NCBI RefSeq assembly: GCF_002008165.1
Contig: NZ_MRDM01000014.1
Coordinates: forward strand, 124,001 to 188,000
Length of the DNA stretch: 64,000 bases
Direction of reading: 5' to 3'
Origin: Rhizobium laguerreae
GTDB lineage: Bacteria; Pseudomonadota; Alphaproteobacteria; Rhizobiales; Rhizobiaceae
Both the position numbers and the translations under genes were made by a program. Of this stretch, positions 8,112 to 17,727 are shown piece by piece. The notes under the pieces were generated by a model. It worked only from the letters and a program-made list of their open reading frames with translations. It was not told the DNA's origin and did not search any database. Within the stretch, counting starts at the first letter, position 1; each line of letters opens with the position of its first letter.

Positions 8112-8867
8112 TCAGGCCGCCGTGCCGATGATGTCGGCATAGCCGTTGGCTTCCAGCTCATGCGCCAGCGTCTTGTCGCCCGACTTGATCACCTGGCCCT
8201 TGTAGAGCACGTGGACGGTATCCGGCACGATATAGTCGAGCAGGCGCTGGTAGTGGGTGATGACCACGACCGCGCGGTCTGGCGAGCGCAGCGCATTGAC
8301 GCCGTCGGCGACGATCTTTAGCGCATCGATGTCGAGGCCGGAATCGGTTTCGTCAAGCACGCAGAGCTTCGGTTCGAGCAGCGCCATCTGCAGGATCTCG
8401 GCCCGCTTCTTCTCACCGCCGGAGAAGCCGACGTTCAGCGGCCGCTTCAGCATCTCGGTATTGATCTGCAGTTTGCCGGCGGCATCCTTGACGCGGCGCA
8501 TGAAATCCGGCGTCGTCAGCTCGTCCTCGCCGCGCGCCTTGCGCTGCTCGTTCATTGCCACCTTGAGGAACTGCATGGTGGCGACACCCGGAATTTCAAC
8601 CGGATACTGGAAGGCGAGGAAGATGCCCTTGGCGGCGCGTTCGGAGGGATCGAACTCGAGAATGCTCTCGCCATTGTAGAGAATGTCGCCCTCGGTGACT
8701 TCGTAATCGCTGCGGCCGGACAGCACATAGGAGAGCGTCGACTTGCCGGAGCCGTTCGGCCCCATGATCGCGGCAACTTCGCCGGCTTTCACGGTCAGGT
8801 TCAAGCCACGGATGATCTCGGTGCCGTCTTCGGCGATGCGGGCATGGAGGTTCTTGATTACAAGCAT
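8112..8867 (-). CDS. sufC: Fe-S assembly ATPase SufC
   Basis: A 251-residue ABC-type ATPase that powers conformational change in SufBC2D. Walker A is GPNGSGKST, the ABC signature FSGGEKKRAEI and Walker B LCVLDETDSGLDID, with the SufC-type Asp after the Walker B glutamate region. ATG 8867 (MLVIKNL) follows AGGAAAA; the longer frame from 8915 is not conserved in appearance. A 68-base gap separates it from the small ORF upstream. Confidence 0.96.
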   Translation of the reverse strand: MLVIKNLHARIAEDGTEIIRGLNLTVKAGEVAAIMGPNGSGKSTLSYVLSGRSDYEVTEGDILYNGESILEFDPSERAAKGIFLAFQYPVEIPGVATMQFLKVAMNEQRKARGEDELTTPDFMRRVKDAAGKLQINTEMLKRPLNVGFSGGEKKRAEILQMALLEPKLCVLDETDSGLDIDALKIVADGVNALRSPDRAVVVITHYQRLLDYIVPDTVHVLYKGQVIKSGDKTLAHELEANGYADIIGTAA

Positions 8868-8935
8868 TTCGTTTTTCCTGTGTACTCGGGCACAAGCGAC
8901 CCAGCGTCTGTACAAAAGTGGATGTGAAGATCAGT

Positions 8936-9109
8936 TTATAAGAGGCGCTTAAGTGCCACAAAGGCAATAAGCACCATGGCGGCTCCCGCAATGCTCATTA
9001 TCCAGCTCATTCTCTCCGCGTTCGGCCGTTTGCGGCGAAAAACGAAAAGACTGGCAACCGCCACGCCAATCGGTGTGGCCACCTGATCAATAAACTGCGC
9101 AGTTTCCAT
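8936..9109 (-). CDS. Small two-helix membrane protein inside the suf operon
   Basis: A 57-residue ORF that starts one base after the sufB stop (TGAcATG on the leftward strand) and ends 68 bases before sufC. It begins METAQFIDQV and has two hydrophobic stretches, about residues 11-25 and 37-53, separated by a basic turn FRRKRPNAERM, so a hairpin with both ends on one side of the membrane is plausible. The tight spacing suggests translational coupling to sufB. I do not recognise a family. It may be a real suf accessory protein or simply unselected open frame; the charge pattern and coupling favour a gene. Confidence 0.6.
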   Translation of the reverse strand: METAQFIDQVATPIGVAVASLFVFRRKRPNAERMSWIMSIAGAAMVLIAFVALKRLL

Positions 9110-9110
9110 G

Positions 9111-10580
<1,470 letters not shown>

Positions 10581-10673
10581 CTCATTCTCCAATCTCGCCG
10601 GATACAAGGTCCGGCAGCTTGTAGTGTTTGGGCAATTGTCTTGCCCTTTATGTAAGAGGCCAAAAGGGACTTT

Positions 10674-11891
10674 TCAGCCCGATTGGCAAGCAGAAATTTG
10701 CGTTTCCGCAAGTTTTGATACGGGGCAAGCCGCCTCCCCAGCCGACCTGCGCCGGTTGGCGATCTTTGCGAAAGCCGCAATCGCCCTGTCGATATCCTCT
10801 TCCGTCGTCGAAAAGCCGAGCGAGATGCGCAGAGCGCCGAGCTTGGCGTCACGGCCCATCGCCGTCAGCACATGGCTTTCGCCGAGCCGGCCCGATGAGC
10901 AGGCCGAACCTGCGGAAAGTGCAACGCCTTCGAGATCGAAGGCGATCTGTCCGGTCTCGGCCTTCAGCCCCGGCAAGGTGAAGAAGATCGTATTGGTGAC
11001 ACGCTCGCCACCCTCGCCGTGGATCATCACATCGGCTGCCGCCTGACGCATGCCGGCTTCGAGCCGCTTGCGCAACGCGCCGATCGCCGCATTGCGCGCC
11101 TCGAGTTCGTCGGCCGCCGCTTCAGCTGCCGCGCCGAAGCCGATTAGCGCCAGCGAATTCTGCGTCCCTGAGCGGTGACCCCGCTCCTGCCCGCCGCCCT
11201 GAATCAGCGGCCTGGGCATCAGCGCTTCGCCCTGCGCAATGAGCGCGCCGGCACCCTTCGGCCCGCCGATCTTGTGCGAGGAAACGATCATGAAGTCCGC
11301 GCCGATCCTGACGATATCGAGCGCGATGCGGCCGGCCGCCTGCACGGCGTCGACGACGAAGAGCCCGCCATAGGCGTGGACGATCTTAGCCGCCGCCTCG
11401 ACCGGCTGGACGATGCCCGTCTCGTTGTTGACGAGCATGATGGCGACCATCGGCAGGCCGGCGGCCTTGTCATGCGCATCGAGCAGGAGGCCGAGTGCAT
11501 CGAGATCGACGATGCCGGCTTCCGTCACCGGGATCTCCGTCATATTCTCTTTGGCGAAGCGGCCGCCTTCGCGCACCGCTGGATGCTCGATCGCCGAAAA
11601 ATAAAGATGGCCAAGGCGAAGCGGCGTGCGGCCCATGCGGAAATCCGGCGTCAGCACCAGATTGGCAGCCTCGGTCGCGCCGCTGGTAAAGACCACATTG
11701 CCGGCATCGGTGCCGGCAAGTGCTGCCACCTTGCGTCGTGCGCCTTCGATGGCGGCGCGCGCGGCGCGACCCTCGCCATGCACGCTGTTCGGATTGCCAA
11801 ACACGTCGATGGCGCGCATGATCGCCGCGCGTGCCGCGGGGTGCAGCGGCGCTGTGGCATTCCAGTCGAGATAAAGGCGTGGCGGCGCCAT
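10674..11891 (-). CDS. Cysteine desulfurase, NifS/IscS-like (group I type)
   Basis: A 405-residue aminotransferase class V enzyme at the head of the suf operon. The PLP lysine is in SSHKIGGPKGAG and the active cysteine in SAGSACSSGR, the group I (IscS/NifS) pattern on a flexible loop, unlike the SufS later in the same operon. Rhizobia are known to carry this gene as sufS2. No iscU, hscA or fdx follows, so the enzyme probably feeds SufB. A candidate promoter with iron-control boxes lies about 115-165 bases upstream of its ATG. Confidence 0.93.
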   Translation of the reverse strand: MAPPRLYLDWNATAPLHPAARAAIMRAIDVFGNPNSVHGEGRAARAAIEGARRKVAALAGTDAGNVVFTSGATEAANLVLTPDFRMGRTPLRLGHLYFSAIEHPAVREGGRFAKENMTEIPVTEAGIVDLDALGLLLDAHDKAAGLPMVAIMLVNNETGIVQPVEAAAKIVHAYGGLFVVDAVQAAGRIALDIVRIGADFMIVSSHKIGGPKGAGALIAQGEALMPRPLIQGGGQERGHRSGTQNSLALIGFGAAAEAAADELEARNAAIGALRKRLEAGMRQAAADVMIHGEGGERVTNTIFFTLPGLKAETGQIAFDLEGVALSAGSACSSGRLGESHVLTAMGRDAKLGALRISLGFSTTEEDIDRAIAAFAKIANRRRSAGEAACPVSKLAETQISACQSG

Positions 11892-12004
11892 GATCTTCAG
11901 TCCTGCGCTTGACGAGCTTGCTTCAGCGGCCGCGGTTCATTTTTCTTGAAATTTCCGCCGGGCTTGCCTTATGACACGTTCCACGATGCGTGGATCGCCA
12001 TGCA

Positions 12005-12025
12005 AGTTTCGAATTGTTCTAAACT
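12005..12025. promoter_or_regulatory. ICE box, candidate Irr site
   Basis: AGTTTCGAA-TTG-TTCTAAACT is a 21-base palindrome with one mismatch to the rhizobial iron control element TTTAGAA-N3-TTCTAAA bound by Irr. It covers the predicted suf transcript start, a position expected to block transcription when occupied. Confidence 0.6.
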
Positions 12026-12027
12026 GC

Positions 12028-12056
12028 GTTTTAGAAAAGCTGACAACACTAGTCAA
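12028..12056 (-). promoter_or_regulatory. Candidate sigma70 promoter of the suf operon
   Basis: On the leftward strand TTGACT (12056-12051) and TAAAAC (12033-12028) are 17 bases apart, giving a predicted transcript start near 12020 and a leader of about 130 bases before the first cysteine desulfurase. The -35/-10 match is seen; activity is inference. The leader also holds a small hairpin, CCACGatgCGTGG, near 11980-11992. Confidence 0.55.
12041..12055. promoter_or_regulatory. IRO box, candidate RirA site
   Basis: TGAcaacactagTCA fits the iron-responsive operator TGA-N9-TCA of the Rrf2-type iron sensor RirA, with the flanks extending the symmetry to TGAC-N7-GTCA. It overlaps the predicted -35 of the suf promoter. 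Control of suf by RirA and Irr is known in related rhizobia and Agrobacterium; here it is inferred from the sites. Confidence 0.55.
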
Positions 12057-12108
12057 GTCATGTTGTCATCCAACGCAGCGCGAACGCGAAATAAAACCCG
12101 GAGTACCA

Positions 12109-12786
12109 ATGCCCGAAGTTATTTTCAACGGCCCAGCCGGCCGTCTTGAAGGCCGCTACCAGCCCTCCAAGGAAAAAAGCGCGCCCATCGCCCTGATTCT
12201 GCATCCGCATCCGCAGTTCGGCGGCACGATGAACAATCAGATCGTCTATCAGCTCTTCTACATGTTCCAGAAGCGCGGGTTCACGACGCTGCGCTTCAAT
12301 TTCCGGGGAATCGGCCGCAGCCAGGGCGAATTCGACCACGGCGCCGGCGAGCTCTCGGATGCCGCCTCGGCGCTCGACTGGGTACAGAGCCTGCATCCCG
12401 ATTCCAAGACCTGTTGGGTCGCCGGTTATTCCTTCGGCTCCTGGATCGGCATGCAGCTCCTGATGCGCCGGCCGGAGATCGAAGGCTTCATGTCGATCGC
12501 GCCGCAGCCGAACACCTACGATTTTTCCTTCCTGGCGCCCTGCCCATCTTCCGGCCTGATCATCAACGGCGAGGCCGACAAGGTCGCGCCGGAAAAGGAT
12601 GTCAACGGCCTGGTCGAGAAGCTGAAGACCCAGAAGGGCATCCTCATCACCCACCGCACCGTTGCCAATGCCAACCACTTCTTCAATGGCCAGGTGGAAA
12701 CGCTGATGGGCGAATGCGAGGATTATCTCGACCGTCGCCTCAACGGCGAACTGGTGCCGGAACCGGCCGCCAAGCGGATTCGCTGA
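12109..12786 (+). CDS. Alpha/beta hydrolase (dienelactone-hydrolase-like)
   Basis: A 225-residue alpha/beta hydrolase. The oxyanion region LHPHPQFGGTMNN and the nucleophile elbow GYSFGS (Ser108) are clear, with a C-terminal catalytic His in NANHFF. The substrate is unknown. It starts 217 bases from the divergent suf operon and shares that control region, so it might also respond to iron. ATG 12109 (MPEVIFNG) fits the family; the open frame from 11971 runs through the promoter elements and was rejected. Confidence 0.88.
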   Translation: MPEVIFNGPAGRLEGRYQPSKEKSAPIALILHPHPQFGGTMNNQIVYQLFYMFQKRGFTTLRFNFRGIGRSQGEFDHGAGELSDAASALDWVQSLHPDSKTCWVAGYSFGSWIGMQLLMRRPEIEGFMSIAPQPNTYDFSFLAPCPSSGLIINGEADKVAPEKDVNGLVEKLKTQKGILITHRTVANANHFFNGQVETLMGECEDYLDRRLNGELVPEPAAKRIR

Positions 12787-12929
12787 CACCAAAAATCTCA
12801 GCCTCATCAATGCCATGACGGTCCGGAACACAACCGGGCCGGCTGTGCCGGAACAGATCACCTATCGTGTTGCAATCCATGTTGCAGTGCGGTAGGGTCC
12901 TCGCGATCCTAACAAAAGCGAGGTCCGCA

Positions 12930-14105
12930 ATGACCAAGTCGTTCGGGGAAGTCCTGGATAAGTATAGGGGAATTGGTCCGGGGTTCGATTTCCTTCGAAT
13001 AGGGCTCGCCTTTTCCATCGTATTGACCCATTCCTTTCTGTTAACCGACAACAATGACTTCATCAGGGGGTCGGTATTCTGGTTCACTGAATACGCTCTT
13101 GTTCCGATGTTCTTCGCGTTGAGCGGATTTCTGATCGCCGGCAGCGCCCAGCGCCTGAGCCTCCGGAATTTTCTGATCAACCGAGGCTTGCGCATCGTCC
13201 CGGCCCTTGCCGTCGATATCGTCGTTTGTTCGCTGATCATCGGGCCGATCATTACGGTCGTTTACCACTCCGAATATTTTACCGATCAGCGGTTTTTCAA
13301 ATACTTCCTGAATATCGTCGGCTGGATCCACTACGAGCTGCCGGGCGTCTTCCAGGATAATCCGAGCCAGCGCGTCAACGGCGCTCTGTGGACGGTTCCC
13401 TGGGAAATCTTCTGCTACATCATCATGTCGTTCCTGATGATCACCGCCATCGTGAAGACGCGCTACAAGCTGCTGGCGGTGACGATCGCCTACATCGTCA
13501 TCGGCCTTATCGTGCAGAAAATGCCCTATCTGTTGCCAGGCTCGATCAAGCCTATCGCGCGCTTCCTCTTCATGAGCCGCGGCTCGCAGCTGATCACGGC
13601 CTTCATGATGGGCATCGTCGTCTATCAGTTCAAAGCGGTCATTCCGCATTCCCGCTGGCTATTCGCTGCCGCCTGCCTGGTTTGCATCGTCGCCATTCTC
13701 ACCCTCGACAGCAGTGCGACGGAGTCGGTGCTCAACCGTCCGCTGGTCATCACTTCCCTCGTTTACATCACCGTCTTCATCGGCCTGACTGAGGTGCCCA
13801 TTCCGGCCTTTTTCAGGAAAGGCGACTATTCCTACGGCGTCTATCTCTATCACGACCCGTTTTTGCAGATCTGGATCAGCTCGTTCCCATCGGTTTTCCT
13901 CTATCAGAAATATGGTGCGCTGGCGCTCTATCTCGTCGGCCTGCCATCGGCTCTCGCCGTCGCGGTGCTGTCCTGGCATTTCATCGAGAAGCCGATCCTC
14001 GGCCTTCGCAAGAAATTCTCCTTCATCGCCCAGGTCAGGGGCGTCGAGGATGGCCATCAGGCTGGGCGCGAATCCCATGTCCGGCCGGTCGCCGTAAAAA
14101 GCTAG
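12930..14105 (+). CDS. Acyltransferase family 3 (OafA/YrhL-like) membrane protein
   Basis: A 391-residue integral membrane acyltransferase with about ten hydrophobic segments. The family marker LRIGLAFSIVLTHSF with the catalytic histidine is at about residues 21-36, and the FALSGFLIAGSAQR stretch follows. Such enzymes add acetyl or other acyl groups to surface sugars or lipids; the acceptor is not known here. ATG 12930 follows a weak purine-rich site; the longer frame from 12867 is unlikely. The stop shares the CTAG with the stop of the convergent GNAT gene. Confidence 0.9.
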   Translation: MTKSFGEVLDKYRGIGPGFDFLRIGLAFSIVLTHSFLLTDNNDFIRGSVFWFTEYALVPMFFALSGFLIAGSAQRLSLRNFLINRGLRIVPALAVDIVVCSLIIGPIITVVYHSEYFTDQRFFKYFLNIVGWIHYELPGVFQDNPSQRVNGALWTVPWEIFCYIIMSFLMITAIVKTRYKLLAVTIAYIVIGLIVQKMPYLLPGSIKPIARFLFMSRGSQLITAFMMGIVVYQFKAVIPHSRWLFAAACLVCIVAILTLDSSATESVLNRPLVITSLVYITVFIGLTEVPIPAFFRKGDYSYGVYLYHDPFLQIWISSFPSVFLYQKYGALALYLVGLPSALAVAVLSWHFIEKPILGLRKKFSFIAQVRGVEDGHQAGRESHVRPVAVKS

Positions 14106-14632
14106 GAGTCTTTCGTCAGCCGCATATCGGCGGTGAGTTCGAAAGCCATGTCCAGCACTCCATCGATCAGGATCGGCGCGCGTTCGTGCATGCCGATCTT
14201 TCTGAGGACGCGCTGCGAGGCGGTGTTTTCGGGATGCGTGAAGGCGATGAAGCCCGATGCAAACTCCCTTTCGAAGAACCAGTCGGCAAGCGCGCTCGCC
14301 GCTTCCGTTGCCAGGCCCTTGCCCCACGCCTCCTCGCGCAGGGAATAGCCGAGTTCGAATTGCTCGTTCCTGAACTTCGAAATCCCCGCGCGACCGACGA
14401 AGCTGCCGTCCTCGGCGAGGAGCTTGTATTTGGTCGTGCCGACGCCTGCCTGTTCCTCGAACCAGCCGCGCAGCCGCTCCTGAGCCCTATCGAGGCTCCA
14501 TGGCGCGTTACCGGGAAGATATCGGGTCGTCGCCATCGTCGAATGCAGTTGCTGCACGAGAGCCGCATCGCCTTCGTCCCACATGACGACGGTCAGCCGT
14601 GGCGTCTTCAGCATGACTCTTTGCTCTGTCAT
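14102..14632 (-). CDS. GNAT acetyltransferase (RimJ/RimL type)
   Basis: A 176-residue N-acetyltransferase. The acetyl-CoA loop [13 protein letters not shown] (about 99-111) and the [12 protein letters not shown] motif (about 137-148) identify the RimJ/RimL branch; the substrate could be a protein N-terminus or a small molecule. Its ATG overlaps the anmK stop (ATGA, 14632-14629), so the two are translationally coupled. At the other end the stop overlaps that of the convergent acyltransferase. Confidence 0.9.
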   Translation of the reverse strand: MTEQRVMLKTPRLTVVMWDEGDAALVQQLHSTMATTRYLPGNAPWSLDRAQERLRGWFEEQAGVGTTKYKLLAEDGSFVGRAGISKFRNEQFELGYSLREEAWGKGLATEAASALADWFFEREFASGFIAFTHPENTASQRVLRKIGMHERAPILIDGVLDMAFELTADMRLTKDS

Positions 14633-15747
14633 GGCGTTGCCAGCACCCCACCGCTGACGGGAGTCGCGACCCCTGTCGTGCCGGGGAATGTCAGCGGCAG
14701 CCCGTCCAGCGATCGGACGGCGAGATAGGCCCAGGCCTCGGCTTCCATCGCATCGCCGTCGAAGCCCGCCTCCTCGGCCGTCAACACCCTCGAGCCCAGC
14801 CTTTCGGCCATGGCCGAGAACTCCGCCATCACGGTGGCGTTCAGCCGCCCGCCGCCGCACACGATATAGATCGCTGGGGTCTCCGGCAGAAAACCGGCGG
14901 ATTTGATGATCGAGGCGGCGGCGACATGCGCCAGCGTCCGGGCACCGTCTTCAAGACCCGCCTCCTCCGGCCGAAGCGGCGCAAAATCGCCACGGTCCAG
15001 CGAACGGCGAACATTGCCGCGGAAGAACGGGCTTTGCAGATAACGTTCCGCCAGGCTGGTCACGACCTTGCCGCGCCCACCGATCTCGCCGCCGGGGTCA
15101 TAGGTTTTGCCGGTCTGCATCTCCACCCACTGGTCGATCAGCGTATTGCCCGGACCGCTGTCGAACGCCGATATCCGTCCGTCCGTGCCGATAAAGGTCA
15201 GATTGGAGATGCCGCCGATATTGACGAAGCACACCGCCTGTCCCGCCTGCTGGAATTTTCCCGCAAGTGCTGCGTGATAGGCCGGCACCAGCGGCGCGCC
15301 CTGCCCGCCATGAACCATATCGTTGGCGCGCATGTCGTAGACCACCGATATGCCGGTTCTCTTGGCCAGTTCCCCGCCGTCGCCGATCTGGATCGTCAAT
15401 CCCTCATCAGGGCGATGAAGCACTGTCTGACCATGGAAGCCGAGAACATGGACGGTATCGGCCGCGATATCGAAACGCCCCATGAATGCCGTAACGGCAA
15501 TTGCATGCCGCGCCGTCAGTTCAAGCTCGATATCGCGAAGCTCAGCCGGTCGCTGGCTTCTCTCACTGAGTGGACGCGACAGTTCCAGCGCCCGTTTGAG
15601 CCGCCCGCGAAAATCCGCGTCATAGGGCACGCCCATGAACGGCCCGCGCTCGATAAAGCCGCGGCCGTCAGTCCTGATCAACGCGACGTCGATTCCGTCC
15701 ATCGACGTGCCGCTCATCAGCCCAATCGCGGTCCTGATGACATCCAT
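14629..15747 (-). CDS. anmK: Anhydro-N-acetylmuramic acid kinase
   Basis: A 372-residue enzyme that opens and phosphorylates 1,6-anhydroMurNAc to MurNAc-6-phosphate in cell-wall recycling. The N-terminal phosphate-binding motif [12 protein letters not shown] (9-20) is diagnostic; [23 protein letters not shown] and [10 protein letters not shown] follow in the expected order. ATG 15747 gives the usual family length of about 370; the open frame further up overlaps the tyrS leader. It is divergent from tyrS with 133 bases between, and coupled to the GNAT gene downstream. Confidence 0.96.
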   Translation of the reverse strand: MDVIRTAIGLMSGTSMDGIDVALIRTDGRGFIERGPFMGVPYDADFRGRLKRALELSRPLSERSQRPAELRDIELELTARHAIAVTAFMGRFDIAADTVHVLGFHGQTVLHRPDEGLTIQIGDGGELAKRTGISVVYDMRANDMVHGGQGAPLVPAYHAALAGKFQQAGQAVCFVNIGGISNLTFIGTDGRISAFDSGPGNTLIDQWVEMQTGKTYDPGGEIGGRGKVVTSLAERYLQSPFFRGNVRRSLDRGDFAPLRPEEAGLEDGARTLAHVAAASIIKSAGFLPETPAIYIVCGGGRLNATVMAEFSAMAERLGSRVLTAEEAGFDGDAMEAEAWAYLAVRSLDGLPLTFPGTTGVATPVSGGVLATP

Positions 15748-15880
15748 GAGGCTTGCCTCCCATGCGATTCCCGGATGCACTTTTATAAAAACAGTGCTAA
15801 ACGCGCCGCGACAGATCAACAACAACGAACTTGCTTCAAGCCCGCATGGGGTGCGAAGCAGACACCAAGAGACGAAACCT

Positions 15881-17137
15881 ATGTCCGAGTTCAAGTCCGA
15901 TTTCCTCCGCACGCTGAAAGAGCGCGGCTTCATTCATCAGATCTCCGATGAAAGCGGCCTCGACGACCTGTTCGCCAAGGAAACCGTGACGGCCTATATC
16001 GGCTTCGATCCGACCGCGCCCAGCCTGCACGCCGGTTCGCTGATCCAGATCATGATGCTGCACTGGATGCAGAAGACCGGCCATCGCGCCATCTCGCTGA
16101 TGGGCGGCGGCACCGGCATGGTCGGCGATCCCTCCTTCAAGGAAGAGGCGCGCCAGTTGATGACCGTCGATACGATCGAAGGCAACATCGCCTCGATCAA
16201 GCGCGTCTTCTCCAATTACCTGAACTACGGCGACGGCCCCAAGGACGCGCTGATGATCAACAATGCCGAATGGCTGCGCTCGCTGAACTACCTCGAATTC
16301 CTGCGCGATGTCGGCAAGCACTTTTCGGTCAACCGTATGCTGTCCTTCGACAGCGTCAAGACGCGTCTCGACCGCGAACAGTCGTTGTCCTTCCTGGAAT
16401 TCAACTACATGATCCTCCAGGCCTACGATTTCGTCGAGCTTGCCAAGCGCTACGATTGCCGCCTGCAGATGGGCGGTTCGGACCAGTGGGGCAATATCGT
16501 CAACGGTATCGATCTCGGTCACCGCATGGGGACACAGCAGCTCTATGCGCTGACGTCGCCGCTGCTGACGACGTCGTCCGGCGCCAAGATGGGCAAGTCG
16601 GCGACCGGCGCTGTCTGGCTGAACGCCGACATGCTCTCGGCCTATGATTTCTGGCAGTACTGGCGCAACACCGAGGATGCCGACGTCTCGCGCTTCCTGA
16701 AGCTCTACACGACGCTGCCGATGGATGAAATCGCCCGTCTCTCCGCTCTTGGCGGTTCGGAGATCAACGAGGTCAAGAAGATCCTTGCGACCGAGGTAAC
16801 GGCGATCCTGCACGGCCGCCAGGCCGCTGAACAGGCTGCCGAAACCGCGCGCAAGACCTTCGAGGAAGGTGGCCTCTCGGAAAATCTGCCGTCGGTCGAC
16901 GTGCCCGCCTCCGAGCTCGACGCTGGCATCGGCCTGCTGTCGCTGATCGTTCGTGCCGGCCTTGCCTCATCGAACGGCGAAGCCCGCCGTCACGTCCAGG
17001 GCGGCGCCGTCCGCATTAACGACGAGGCCGTCAACGATGAACGCAAGATGATCGGCAGCGGTGAAATCACCACCGACGGCGTCATCAAGCTCTCGCTCGG
17101 CAAGAAGAAGCACATTCTGATCCGCCGCGCGGCGTAA
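15881..17137 (+). CDS. tyrS: Tyrosyl-tRNA synthetase
   Basis: A 418-residue class I aminoacyl-tRNA synthetase that charges tRNA-Tyr. The HIGH-type motif reads HAGS (50-53) and the KMSKS motif KMGKS (236-240); a C-terminal S4 RNA-binding domain covers about residues 350-415. ATG 15881 begins MSEFKSDFL, at usual length. The frame is open upstream over the divergent anmK, which is shadow. A strong hairpin terminator follows 25 bases after the stop. Confidence 0.98.
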   Translation: MSEFKSDFLRTLKERGFIHQISDESGLDDLFAKETVTAYIGFDPTAPSLHAGSLIQIMMLHWMQKTGHRAISLMGGGTGMVGDPSFKEEARQLMTVDTIEGNIASIKRVFSNYLNYGDGPKDALMINNAEWLRSLNYLEFLRDVGKHFSVNRMLSFDSVKTRLDREQSLSFLEFNYMILQAYDFVELAKRYDCRLQMGGSDQWGNIVNGIDLGHRMGTQQLYALTSPLLTTSSGAKMGKSATGAVWLNADMLSAYDFWQYWRNTEDADVSRFLKLYTTLPMDEIARLSALGGSEINEVKKILATEVTAILHGRQAAEQAAETARKTFEEGGLSENLPSVDVPASELDAGIGLLSLIVRAGLASSNGEARRHVQGGAVRINDEAVNDERKMIGSGEITTDGVIKLSLGKKKHILIRRAA

Positions 17138-17162
17138 GGGCCTCAATTCCGAACCAATATCG

Positions 17163-17186
17163 AAGCCGGCGTCCTCGCCGGCTTTT
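17163..17186 (+). terminator. Rho-independent terminator after tyrS
   Basis: AAGCCGGC (17163-17170), six-base loop, GCCGGCTT (17177-17184), running into TTTT. The stem and T run are clear. Confidence 0.8.
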
Positions 17187-17196
17187 CCTCGCCTCG

Positions 17197-17484
17197 TTAT
17201 TCGGATCGGCGAGCAAGATCATTCGGCTCCCCGCCGGTATTCCGCGTCATCTCGTCTGGTCTCTTAAGAAGATAGCCCGGCGGATCGACGCTTGAAGCCG
17301 GCTTCACCCGCGACCACCAGCTGATCGAGAAGATCGGCGGCGTCATCATCGCGTCCAGAGGAACCGTCAGGACGTGGTCGGAACGGATGACCGCCTCTTG
17401 CGATTTCAACCGCACGCTCTTTTCCGCAGAAAGCGACACACGACCATCATGGCGGCAGATGCAAAAGAAACTGTCCGGGCGCAC
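17197..17484 (-). CDS. Hypothetical 95-residue protein
   Basis: A leftward ORF with a GTG start at 17484, GGAGG at suitable distance upstream, and a possible -10 TATACT at 17539-17534. It begins MRPDSFFCICRHDGRVSLSA; I do not recognise a family, though the basic/aromatic start might be a remnant of a small ligand-binding fold. It fills most of the 590-base gap between tyrS and the glycosidase. The rest of the gap (17485-17727) shows only AT-richer, probably regulatory DNA. It could be a non-coding frame. Confidence 0.4.
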   Translation of the reverse strand: MRPDSFFCICRHDGRVSLSAEKSVRLKSQEAVIRSDHVLTVPLDAMMTPPIFSISWWSRVKPASSVDPPGYLLKRPDEMTRNTGGEPNDLARRSE

Positions 17485-17727
17485 TGCATGGCATCCTCCG
17501 ACACTGCACCGGCCGTTGCCTGCTGACCGGGACAGTATAGTACATCAGATTTCCCTCAAATAGGCAAAGCGTCACTACCGAATTTGTCAGCCTGGGCGAA
17601 TCGGTTTTGTCGAGGAGGAGCCCACGCACTTCTCTGCTGCAAAGCGCCACGACCCGCATAACGCATACTTTGTCGGAACCTTTTCCGCCCGCCGGGATTT
17701 GCGACCAGATTGGATTGGAGCCCCGGC

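Noticed and set aside
6159-8321. 720-residue rightward open frame across sufS, sufD and sufC
   Set aside because: It is the antisense shadow of the suf genes; the translation is a mix of His/Arg/Asp-rich text with no domain, as is common opposite GC-rich coding DNA.
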